From NCBI GenBank assembly GCA_043763155.1, contig JAYULW010000005.1:1-25354 (forward strand): DNA of 25,354 nt, given 5' to 3'. How positions within the stretch are numbered: position 1 is the stretch's first letter; every line of letters starts with the position of its first letter. The DNA comes from JANYBV01 sp043763155 (GTDB lineage: Bacteria; Pseudomonadota; Alphaproteobacteria; Rickettsiales; SXRF01). A model generated the notes under the pieces. That model searched no databases. It had not been told where the DNA came from and was given only the letters and a program-made list of their open reading frames with translations. A program made the position numbers and the translations under genes. Below, one piece after another: positions 7,807 through 15,343 of this stretch.

Positions 7807-7996
7807 CGGGACGAAAATCCTTAATAGAAATGTAAACAAGGCAAGGATACACTACAATGTTGAGGTTTTACAGGGTTTTCTGTGACCGCGTAGCTTAAGG
7901 GCCACAGAGTGCTATTTTTGCTGCTATTTGCGGCGTTGGGCGGGAATTTGGCAATGGGTGATGACAAGGGGTTTGAAGCTTGATATACCGCCTTGC
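7807..7996. other. Divergent intergenic region phoU / rnd
   Basis: About 190 bases separate the two divergent start codons and must hold promoters for both. AT-rich stretches around 7840-7870 (for example TACAAT at 7851) could be -10 elements, but no pair of -35/-10 boxes stands out on either strand. No pho box could be made out with confidence. Confidence 0.4.
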
Positions 7997-9151
7997 ATGC
8001 ATCTTATCTCCCAACAATCCGAGCTTACGGCTTTCTGCGCGCAGGTGGCCGACGGGCGTTATATTACCGTGGATACCGAGTTTATCCGCGACAAGACGTA
8101 TTTTCCGCGGCTGTGCCTGTTGCAGATTGCAAGCCCGGAGCATGCGGCGCTGATTGACCCGCTGGCGCCGGGGATTGACCTCGCGCCGGTTTTCGCGCTG
8201 ATGCAGAAGGAATCGCTGGTGAAGGTGTTTCACGCGGCGCGGCAGGACATCGAGATTTTTTACATGCTGTCGGACCATATCCCCTCGCCTATTTTTGATT
8301 CGCAAGTGGCCGCCGCCGTGTGCGGGTACGGCGAGTCGGTGAGCTATGAGACGCTGGTGAACCGGATTGTGGGGGCGGAGCTGGATAAGAGTTCGCGCTT
8401 TACCGACTGGTCGGCGCGGCCTTTATCGGAGCAGCAGTTGAATTATGCGCTGTCGGATGTGACACACCTGCGCGTGATTTATGAAACGCTGAAGGCCCAG
8501 ATTGATAAGGAAGGGCGCATGCAGTGGACGCAGGAAGAACACGCGCAGCTGACAGACCCGGCGATTTACCGGATTGACCCGACGGATGCGTGGAAGCGTT
8601 TGAAATATGGGAATATGCGGCCCAAGAACCTTGCGGCTTTGCGCGAACTGGCGAAGTGGCGCGAGCTTGAAGCGAGGAAGGCCGATGTGCCGCGCGGGCG
8701 CATTATCAAAGATGAGACGCTGGTGGAGCTGGCCTCGGTGATGCCGCGCAAGGAAAGCGACCTTTCGCGCATGCGGGGGATTGATAAGGGGCTTTCCAAG
8801 CCCAAGATGGATGCGATTTTGAATGCGGTGCAGGTGGCGCTTGCGCTGCAACCTGCTGATTACCCGCAGGTGAAGAACCATAAGAAGCCTTCGGAGAATA
8901 TTACTTCGGCGGTGGCCATGCTGCAATTGCTGCTGAAGGTGCAGGCGGATGTGCATGGGATTGCCAGCAGTATGATTGCGGGCAAGGACGATATTGAGGC
9001 GATTGCGCTGGGCAAGGGCGCGGAAAATGCTGCGCTGCAAGGCTGGCGCGGGGATGTGTTTGGGCTTAAGGCGCAGGCGCTGATGCAGGGGAAGCTGAAG
9101 CTCTCGCTGAACCCCAAAAACAAACAAGTTGTTTTCGACGAAGCCGAATAG
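7997..9151 (+). CDS. rnd: Ribonuclease D
   Basis: A 384-residue 3'-5' exoribonuclease of the DEDDy class, which trims tRNA and other small RNA 3' ends. Exo I is VDTEF (Asp26, Glu28), Exo II is FHAARQDIEIF (Asp84) and Exo III is NYALSDVTHL (Tyr150, Asp154). An HRDC nucleic-acid-binding domain covers about 205-285 (LRELAKWRELEARKADVPRGRII ... LSRMRGIDKGL). ATG at 7997 is chosen because MHLISQQSELTAFC is the usual family start; an in-frame ATG at 7928 would add 23 residues with no family match. The ribosome site is weak. The next gene begins on the last base of the stop codon. Confidence 0.93.
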   Translation: MHLISQQSELTAFCAQVADGRYITVDTEFIRDKTYFPRLCLLQIASPEHAALIDPLAPGIDLAPVFALMQKESLVKVFHAARQDIEIFYMLSDHIPSPIFDSQVAAAVCGYGESVSYETLVNRIVGAELDKSSRFTDWSARPLSEQQLNYALSDVTHLRVIYETLKAQIDKEGRMQWTQEEHAQLTDPAIYRIDPTDAWKRLKYGNMRPKNLAALRELAKWRELEARKADVPRGRIIKDETLVELASVMPRKESDLSRMRGIDKGLSKPKMDAILNAVQVALALQPADYPQVKNHKKPSENITSAVAMLQLLLKVQADVHGIASSMIAGKDDIEAIALGKGAENAALQGWRGDVFGLKAQALMQGKLKLSLNPKNKQVVFDEAE

Positions 9152-9705
9152 TGGAAAATGCCCTAAGCATTGCCGAGTCTTTGCTGCATGACCGCCACCG
9201 GCACGACCATGTGCCGCCCGCTGCCATCGGTGTGTATGCGTTTTATGTGGATATGGAAGACAGTGCGCAGTTGCTGCCGGTGATGACGGAAGCGCCGGGC
9301 CTGCTGTATGTGGGCATGAGCGAACAGGGTCAGGATGTGCGCAATCATTTTACGCAGCGTTCCAGCGGGTTTTCGGTGTTCCGGCGCTCGCTGGGCGCGG
9401 TGCTGAAGACGCGGCTGAAGCTGGAAGCCGTGCCGCGGGGCGCTGGCAGCTCTATCAACAATACCCGCAATTACGGGTTTACGCCTGAGGGCGAGGAGCG
9501 CTTAAGCGCATGGATGCGCGAGCATCTGAGTTTTTCCTATTATGTGCCGGACGCCGACATAAGCTTGCTGGAAAATGATGTGATCCGGGCCATGAAGCCG
9601 TCTTTATCGCTGAACGGATGGGACAATCCGCAGGCGAGGATGATACGGCTGATGCGCAAAGTATGCGTGGATGAGGCCTTGAAGAGGCTGGATGCCGCCG
9701 CTTAG
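9151..9705 (+). CDS. GIY-YIG nuclease-fold protein of unknown role
   Basis: A 184-residue protein with GIY-YIG superfamily features. The two strands are IGVYAFYV (GVY at 27-29) and GLLYVGMSE (YVG at 53-55), with the usual spacing of about 22 residues. Arg64 and His66 in QDVRNHF fit the catalytic arginine helix, Glu141 in LLENDVIRAMKP fits the metal-binding glutamate, and Asn155 in LSLNGWDNP fits the terminal asparagine. The active site therefore looks complete. It starts with GTG at 9151, overlapping the rnd stop by one base (TAGTG), so translation is probably coupled to RNase D. I do not recognise a named subfamily or substrate. It converges with the 55-residue gene, overlapping it by 4 bases. 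Confidence 0.75.
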   Translation: MENALSIAESLLHDRHRHDHVPPAAIGVYAFYVDMEDSAQLLPVMTEAPGLLYVGMSEQGQDVRNHFTQRSSGFSVFRRSLGAVLKTRLKLEAVPRGAGSSINNTRNYGFTPEGEERLSAWMREHLSFSYYVPDADISLLENDVIRAMKPSLSLNGWDNPQARMIRLMRKVCVDEALKRLDAAA

Positions 9706-9869
9706 CGCTTCGATTCCTTGATAATGGCCATGTTATCAATCAGGTTTGGGTAGTTGCGGCCCGCTTCTTGCGCGCGGGTGCGGGCTTTTTCGACCATTTC
9801 GGGGGTCATTTTGGTTTTTTTTCCGGTTTTTTGTGGTGTTTTGGCCCAAGGCGGGGTGGTTTTTGCCAT
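9702..9869 (-). CDS. Small 55-residue conserved-looking protein downstream of uvrB
   Basis: A short gene of 55 codons starting with ATG at 9869 and ending with TAA at 9702. It begins two bases after the uvrB stop, and the 3' end of uvrB offers an AAGG ribosome site about 8 bases before the ATG. The product is basic at its N-terminus (MAKTTPPWAKTPQKTGKKTK) and continues MTPEMVEKARTRAQEAGRNY then PNLIDNMAIIKESKR. It reminds me of small proteins with a GRxYPNLIDNM motif found near other alphaproteobacterial genes, but this is recall, not a search. It is probably cytoplasmic; the Lys-rich N-terminus could bind nucleic acid (inference). No function is assigned. Confidence 0.72.
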   Translation of the reverse strand: MAKTTPPWAKTPQKTGKKTKMTPEMVEKARTRAQEAGRNYPNLIDNMAIIKESKR

Positions 9870-9871
9870 TA

Positions 9872-11890
9872 TCAGGCCTTTTTCTTGCGTTTTGAGGACT
9901 CGGCGCTGCCTTTGACTTCTTCCATTTTGGTGATCATGTCGCGCAGGCGGGCGGCGTCTTCGAATTCGAGGTCGGAAGCGGCTTCGAGCATCTTCTGGCG
10001 CAGGGCGAGGATGTATTTTTCCTTGTCCTTGCCCATGTCTTTGACTTCGTATTTTTTGGATTTGGTGTTTACGGTGTAGTGGTCCTGCTCGTACACGGAT
10101 TCGATGATCTCGCCGATTTTCTTGCGTACCGATGCGGGGGTGATGCCGTGTTCCTTATTATAGGCTATCTGAACGGTGCGGCGGCGGTCGGTTTCGTCCA
10201 ATGCGATTTTCATGGAATTGGTGATTTTATCGGCATAAAGGATCACTTTTGAGTCCACATTGCGGGCTGCACGGCCAATTGTCTGGATCAGGGAGGTTGC
10301 GGAGCGCAGAAAACCCTCTTTATCGGCATCTAAAATGGCAACTAACCCGCATTCGGGGATGTCTAGGCCCTCGCGCAGCAAGTTTACGCCGATTAGCACG
10401 TCGAATTTGCCCAAACGCAGGTCGCGGATGATTTCGATGCGTTCGAGCGTTTCCACGTCGGAATGCAGGTAGCGGCAGCCGATGCCGGCTTCGTCCATGT
10501 ATTCGGTGAGTTCTTCGGCCATGCGCTTGGTGAGGGTGGTGACCAAGATGCGCTGCTGGCGCTTGATGACGATGTGGCATTCTGCCAGCAAATCATCAAC
10601 CTGGGTTGCGACTGGCTTGATTTCGCATGGGGGGTCGGTGAGGCCGGTGGGGCGGATGACCTGTTCGGTGAAGACGCCGCCGGTGCGCTCCAGCTCCCAT
10701 TTGGCGGGGGTGGCGGAGACGAAGACGGAATCGGGGCGCATTTTGTCCCATTCCTCGAACTTTAAAGGGCGGTTGTCGAGGCAACTGGGCAGGCGGAAGC
10801 CGTGGTCTACCAGCACGCGCTTGCGGGCATAGTCGCCGTTGAACATGCCGCCGATCTGGGGGACGGTGACGTGGGACTCATCGAGGAACAGGAGGGCGTT
10901 TTTAGGCAGGTATTGGAATAGCGTGGGGGGCGGTTCGCCGGGGGCGGTGCCGGAAAGGAAGCGGGAATAGTTCTCGATGCCTTTGCACATGCCGGTTTCT
11001 ACCAGCATTTCAAGATCATAGGTGGTGCGTTGCTCCAGTCGCTGGGCTTCGACCAGTTTGTTTTGGGCGTAAAGCTCGGCGAGGCGCTGCTTCAGCTCGT
11101 CTTTGATCTGGTGGATGGCGCGGTCCACTGTGGGGCGGGGGGTGACGTAGTGGGAATTGGCAAAAACCTCGATATCGCGCAGGGTTACCTTGCGCTCGCC
11201 GGTGAGGGGGTCGAACTCGCTGATGGTTTCCACCTCGTCGCCGAAGAAGGTGACGCGCCATGCGGTGTCTTCGTAGCTGGGCGGGAAGACATCTATGGTG
11301 TCGCCGCGCACGCGGAAGGTGCCGCGGTGGAAGTCCATGTCGTTGCGCTTGTATTGCAGTTCGATGAGCTTCTGGATGAGGTCGCGCTGGGGAAGGGTCT
11401 GGGCGATATGAAGCTTGATGACCATGCTGGAATAGGTCTCAGCCGAGCCGATGCCGTAAATGCAGGAGACGGAGGAGACCACGATCACATCGTTGCGGCT
11501 TAGGAGCGAGCGGGTGGCGGAGTGGCGAATGCGCTCGATCTGCTCGTTAATGGAGGAGTCTTTTTCGATGAAGGTGTCGGATTTGGCAACGTAAGCTTCG
11601 GGCTGGTAATAATCGTAATAGGAGACGAAATATTCCACGGCGTTATTGGGGAAAAAGCTTTTCATTTCAGCATATAGCTGGGCGGCGAGAGTCTTGTTGT
11701 GCGCCATGATCATGGCGGGGCGCTGGAGGGTGTTGATGAGGTGGGCCATGGTGAAGGTTTTGCCGGAGCCGGTGACGCCCAGCAAAACCTGGTCGTGTTC
11801 GTGGGCTTGCACGCCCTTGATGAGGGAGGCGATGGCCTTGGGCTGGTCGCCTGCGGGCTGGAAGTCGGAGACAAGTTCAAATTTGGACAT
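9872..11890 (-). CDS. uvrB: UvrABC excinuclease subunit B
   Basis: A 672-residue helicase-like subunit of nucleotide excision repair that verifies DNA damage with UvrA and recruits UvrC. Walker A is GVTGSGKT (38-45), the damage-probing beta-hairpin region is YYDYYQPEAY (91-100), the DEAD-type box is LFLDESHVT near 337, and helicase motifs V-VI follow in GVNLLREGLDIPE and QTIGRAARN. The C-terminal UVR motif that contacts UvrC is at about 635-665 (ALRQKMLEAASDLEFEDAARLRDMI). The tail is Lys-rich. ATG at 11890 is the family start though a ribosome site is weak. It follows tadC by 37 bases on the same strand; no clear LexA box was seen in that gap. Confidence 0.97.
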   Translation of the reverse strand: MSKFELVSDFQPAGDQPKAIASLIKGVQAHEHDQVLLGVTGSGKTFTMAHLINTLQRPAMIMAHNKTLAAQLYAEMKSFFPNNAVEYFVSYYDYYQPEAYVAKSDTFIEKDSSINEQIERIRHSATRSLLSRNDVIVVSSVSCIYGIGSAETYSSMVIKLHIAQTLPQRDLIQKLIELQYKRNDMDFHRGTFRVRGDTIDVFPPSYEDTAWRVTFFGDEVETISEFDPLTGERKVTLRDIEVFANSHYVTPRPTVDRAIHQIKDELKQRLAELYAQNKLVEAQRLEQRTTYDLEMLVETGMCKGIENYSRFLSGTAPGEPPPTLFQYLPKNALLFLDESHVTVPQIGGMFNGDYARKRVLVDHGFRLPSCLDNRPLKFEEWDKMRPDSVFVSATPAKWELERTGGVFTEQVIRPTGLTDPPCEIKPVATQVDDLLAECHIVIKRQQRILVTTLTKRMAEELTEYMDEAGIGCRYLHSDVETLERIEIIRDLRLGKFDVLIGVNLLREGLDIPECGLVAILDADKEGFLRSATSLIQTIGRAARNVDSKVILYADKITNSMKIALDETDRRRTVQIAYNKEHGITPASVRKKIGEIIESVYEQDHYTVNTKSKKYEVKDMGKDKEKYILALRQKMLEAASDLEFEDAARLRDMITKMEEVKGSAESSKRKKKA

Positions 11891-11927
11891 GGAGTGAATA
11901 TAGCGCGGCAGCGCTGCTATTCAAGGA

Positions 11928-12914
11928 TTAGCGGCCGGGGTTCTTTTTGGAGCTGACGGCGGGGCTGTTGCCGAAAATGCCGCCGTTGGACATGACTTTG
12001 ACCAGCGGGGGGGCAACGATGATCATGATGAAGGCGGGAAGGATGCAGATGATGAGCGGGATGGTGATAAGCACCGGAATGCGGGCGGCCTTCTGCTCGG
12101 CGGCGAACAGGCGGGTGGTGCGGATTTCTTCGGCCAGCACGCGCAGGGTGTCTACCAGGCTTGTCCCGAATTTTTCGGTTTGGATGAGGGAGGAGACCAG
12201 CGTGCGGAAGGGGATGATTTCGGTGCGGTCGGCGAGGTTTTGCAGCGCGATGACGCGGTCGTTGAGCATGGTGAGTTCGAGGCGGGTGCGGTCCAGCTCG
12301 GAGACCATTTCGGGGTACATGGTGCGCATTTCTTTGCAGACGCGATTTAGCGCGGCGTCGAGGCCAAGGCCCGATTCGATGCAGACGAGCATGAGGTCGA
12401 GCATTTCGGGGAAGGCTTCGAGGAGTTTTTTATGGCGCTTGGATTTGCGGTTCTGGATGTAGATGTCGGTGCCGCGCAGGCCCATCAGCAGGTAAAAGCC
12501 CGCAACCAGCAGGCTGGTGAAAATGTCGGAGCCGGTATAGCCCTCGGTGAAGAAGGCGCTGTAGGTGTTGGTGATGGCCATGAAAAGCGCCACGGGCTGC
12601 ACCACGTAGCGGAAGAAGAGGTAATAGGTGACGGCATGGTCGGAGGTGATGCCTGCGCGCTGCAGGGTGACGCTTAAGTCGCGCTGGCCGGTTGCGTCTA
12701 CCTTGAAGAATTTGAGGGCTTTTTCGCAGAACTCGGCGAAGGGGGAGGATTCTTCGACTTCTTCCTCAGAGACGAGGTTGGGGTCAATGACGGACTTCAC
12801 CTTCTGCGTAAGCTTGTTGGCGCGGAAGATGTGCATCACGGCCATGTAGAGCGTGAAGATGGTGACCGCTATGATGGCGGCGGCAATGTAGGTGGTGTTG
12901 AGCATGGGGTTCAT
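11928..12914 (-). CDS. tadC: Tad pilus inner-membrane platform protein TadC
   Basis: A 328-residue membrane protein of the type II secretion F (GspF) family. It forms the inner-membrane platform of the Tad pilus with TadB. Transmembrane segments are visible at about 9-30, 103-120, 135-155 and 285-310. The cytoplasmic GspF core is at about 160-280 and contains AFPEMLDLMLVCIESGLGLDAALNRV and FGTSLVDTLRVLAEEIRTTR. An early cytoplasmic domain lies at 35-95. The start lies 7 bases after the tadB stop, so translation is likely coupled. It is the last tad gene before uvrB. Confidence 0.93.
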   Translation of the reverse strand: MNPMLNTTYIAAAIIAVTIFTLYMAVMHIFRANKLTQKVKSVIDPNLVSEEEVEESSPFAEFCEKALKFFKVDATGQRDLSVTLQRAGITSDHAVTYYLFFRYVVQPVALFMAITNTYSAFFTEGYTGSDIFTSLLVAGFYLLMGLRGTDIYIQNRKSKRHKKLLEAFPEMLDLMLVCIESGLGLDAALNRVCKEMRTMYPEMVSELDRTRLELTMLNDRVIALQNLADRTEIIPFRTLVSSLIQTEKFGTSLVDTLRVLAEEIRTTRLFAAEQKAARIPVLITIPLIICILPAFIMIIVAPPLVKVMSNGGIFGNSPAVSSKKNPGR

Positions 12915-12921
12915 AGCGTGC

Positions 12922-13881
12922 TCATACTTTGATATTCACCATTTGCCTTACGATGAAAATGCCGAGGCTTACGATGCCCAGCGTGAAGCCCAGGATGGTG
13001 TGGCCCATGGGGGTGGTGAAAAGCGGGGTCAGGTGGTCGGGCGAGATCATGAGAATGAGGCCCGCTTCGGCAAACGGCATGCTGCCCAGCACCCACGCCG
13101 TTGCGCGGCCCTCAGAGGCGAGGGCCTTGATTTTCATGCGCAGGTATTTGCGTTTGCGGATGATGCCGGAAAGGTTGTTGAGCACTTCGGAGAGGTTGCC
13201 GCCTACGTCCTGCTGCACGCTGAGCACGATCACGAAAAAGCGGACGTCTTGTTCGTCAATACGGTAGGACATGCGCTGGAGGGCTTCGATCAGGGAGCTG
13301 CCATAGGCGATTTCGTCGGCGACCTGCTTGAACTCGGTGGAAACGGGGACTTGCGTGTTTTCAGCGACCATGCGGATGGCGGAGTTCAGGGGATAGCCAG
13401 AGCGCACCGAACGCACAATCATGTCGAGGGCGTCGGGGAAGTAATTCAGGAAGGCGGCGTTGCGCTTATTGATGCGGCGGCGGATGTACCAGAAGGCAAA
13501 AATATACGATACGCCGAAGGCAACAGCGAAGGCGAGGATGCCCAGCGCTTTGCTGGCATACAGCGCGACCATGAAGACGATGATGCAGGCGAGGAAGAAG
13601 CCGTTTACGCTGCTGCCCATGCCTGCGCGCATGAGGCGGGGCCGTGCGGCATTGGCCAGCGGCATGGTGTAAAATACGGTGGAAAGCAGGCCGCCTTTTT
13701 CCTGGCTGCGCAGCACAGAGAGGTTGTCTTCCACCTCTTCGATGGGGCGGTCCTTGGCCAGCTTTTGCAGCATGTGGCGGGTGTATTGGGTGGTGTCGGC
13801 GAGGATGTGCTTGGGGATAAGCGCAATGACGATGGCGTAGACCGCGATGCCGATGATGACTGCTATGACGACGGGGGGCAT
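12922..13881 (-). CDS. tadB: Tad pilus inner-membrane platform protein TadB
   Basis: A 319-residue GspF-family membrane protein, partner of TadC in the Tad assembly platform. Hydrophobic segments occur at the very N-terminus (PPVVIAVIIGIAVYAIVIALI), at about 93-130 and near the C-terminus. The GspF core at about 140-270 includes YFPDALDMIVRSVRSGYPLNSAIRMV and FFVIVLSVQQDVGGNLSEVLNNLSGIIRKR, which are typical for TadB. It begins 15 bases after cpaF, with GAGGG before the ATG at 13881. The gene is complete, with no sign of damage. Confidence 0.93.
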   Translation of the reverse strand: MPPVVIAVIIGIAVYAIVIALIPKHILADTTQYTRHMLQKLAKDRPIEEVEDNLSVLRSQEKGGLLSTVFYTMPLANAARPRLMRAGMGSSVNGFFLACIIVFMVALYASKALGILAFAVAFGVSYIFAFWYIRRRINKRNAAFLNYFPDALDMIVRSVRSGYPLNSAIRMVAENTQVPVSTEFKQVADEIAYGSSLIEALQRMSYRIDEQDVRFFVIVLSVQQDVGGNLSEVLNNLSGIIRKRKYLRMKIKALASEGRATAWVLGSMPFAEAGLILMISPDHLTPLFTTPMGHTILGFTLGIVSLGIFIVRQMVNIKV

Positions 13882-13896
13882 GGGGGTTCCCTCACA

Positions 13897-15339
13897 TCAG
13901 CTGGGTTTAAGGCAGTCCAGCATCTCTGCTTCTTTGCCGAAATAGGCGGCTTGGTCGAGGAATTTGGGATGCGCGCCGGTGCAAATATATTCGCCCGTGA
14001 GGATGCCGTTGTCGTCGAGCGGGCCGGGCTTGAAAATGAACAGGGTTTGCAGTTTGATGTCGCCGTTTTCGATGCCTACCACTTCGTCAATCTGGGTGAT
14101 GCGGCGCTTGCCGTCGCGCTGGCGCGCGATTTGAATTACCAGATGCACGGCGCTGGATATTTGCTGGCGCAAGCTTGTCATGGAGATGCTGATGGCGGAC
14201 ATGCCGACCAGGTTTTCGATGCGCGAAATGGCGTCGCGCGGGGAGTTGGAGTGGATGGTGCCCATGGAGCCGTCGTGGCCGGTGTTCATGGCGGAGAGCA
14301 TGTCTACCACCTCGTCGCCACGGATTTCGCCGAGGATGATGCGGTCGGGGCGCATGCGCAGGGCGTTTTTTACGAGGTGGCGCTGGGTGACTTCGCCTGC
14401 GCCTTCGATGTTGGCGGGGCGGGTTTCCATGCGCAGCACGTGGGGCTGCTGGAGCTGGAGTTCGGCGGCGTCTTCGATGGTGACGACGCGCTCGCCCAGA
14501 TCAATGTTGCCGGAAAGGGCGTTTAGCAACGTGGTTTTGCCGGAGCCGGTGCCGCCGGAGATGATGATGTTGAGGCGAATCTGGCCACAGATTTTGAGGA
14601 ATTTAGACATGGCTTCGCTCATGGAGCCGAGCTTGGTGTAGGCATCCAAACCCATCTTCTGCTTTTTGAATTTGCGGATGGAGATGAGGCAGCCATCGAG
14701 CGCGAGCGGGGGGATGATCGCGTTGAAGCGGGAGCCGTCGGGCATGCGGGCATCCACCATGGGGCTGGATTCGTCAATGCGGCGGCCCACGATGGAGACG
14801 ATCTTTTGCACTACGCTTAAGAGGTGGCGCTCGGAGCCGAAGCGGATGTCGGTGAGGGCGATTTTGCCGTTGCGTTCGATGAAGACCTGACGGTGGCCGT
14901 TGATCATGATGTCGGACACGTCGGGGTCGGCCATGAGCACTTCGATGGGGCCGAAGCCGAGAAGATCGTCAATGGCTTGTTCTTTGAGCAGCGCCATTTG
15001 GGCGGCGGTAAGGGGGACGTTGATTTCATCCACGATGATTTGTTCGCAGGCATCGCGGATGCGTTCGCGCTTCAGGTCGTCGGAGAGAAGCTGGAGGCTG
15101 CTGAAATCGGCGCGTTCCAGAAGTTCTTCGGTGAGTTTTTGCTTGGCGGTGAGGAAGTCTTCGTTTTGGAGTTTGGCGTCGGCGAAGAAGACTTCGGGCT
15201 TGTGGCGCAGGCGGGGATCGTGGTCTTCGGTGCGGGCAAAGAGGGCTTTGCCGCGGGCGTTGCCAGCGCTTACGTTGGGGGAGTTATCGGCCTTGTGGCC
15301 GAAGGGGCTGTTGTCGAAACTTTGTTTTTTGCCGAACAC
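13897..15339 (-). CDS. cpaF: Tad pilus motor ATPase CpaF/TadA
   Basis: A 480-residue cytoplasmic secretion ATPase of the GspE/VirB11 superfamily that powers assembly (and in some systems retraction) of the Tad pilus. Residues 1-60 are a variable, probably flexible stretch. The N-terminal domain spans about 80-230. Walker A is GGTGSGKTT (262-270), the Asp box lies around IEDAAELQL (288-296), Walker B is IILGEIRGDE (334-343) and the His box is TGHDGSMGTIHSN (353-365). All are intact. The start is GTG at 15339, four bases after the cpaE stop. Confidence 0.95.
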   Translation of the reverse strand: MFGKKQSFDNSPFGHKADNSPNVSAGNARGKALFARTEDHDPRLRHKPEVFFADAKLQNEDFLTAKQKLTEELLERADFSSLQLLSDDLKRERIRDACEQIIVDEINVPLTAAQMALLKEQAIDDLLGFGPIEVLMADPDVSDIMINGHRQVFIERNGKIALTDIRFGSERHLLSVVQKIVSIVGRRIDESSPMVDARMPDGSRFNAIIPPLALDGCLISIRKFKKQKMGLDAYTKLGSMSEAMSKFLKICGQIRLNIIISGGTGSGKTTLLNALSGNIDLGERVVTIEDAAELQLQQPHVLRMETRPANIEGAGEVTQRHLVKNALRMRPDRIILGEIRGDEVVDMLSAMNTGHDGSMGTIHSNSPRDAISRIENLVGMSAISISMTSLRQQISSAVHLVIQIARQRDGKRRITQIDEVVGIENGDIKLQTLFIFKPGPLDDNGILTGEYICTGAHPKFLDQAAYFGKEAEMLDCLKPS

Positions 15340-15343
15340 GCGA

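Noticed and set aside
7860..7912. CTGTG...CACAG inverted repeat between phoU and rnd as an operator
   Set aside because: Only 5 matching pairs with a long spacer and mismatches beside them; not better than chance.
12892..14526. Long plus-strand open frame of 544 codons opposite tadB and cpaF
   Set aside because: It lies wholly on the reverse of well-identified genes, is rich in Gly/Asp/His/Val/Ala as antisense frames of GC-rich genes usually are, and has no recognisable motif or ribosome site.
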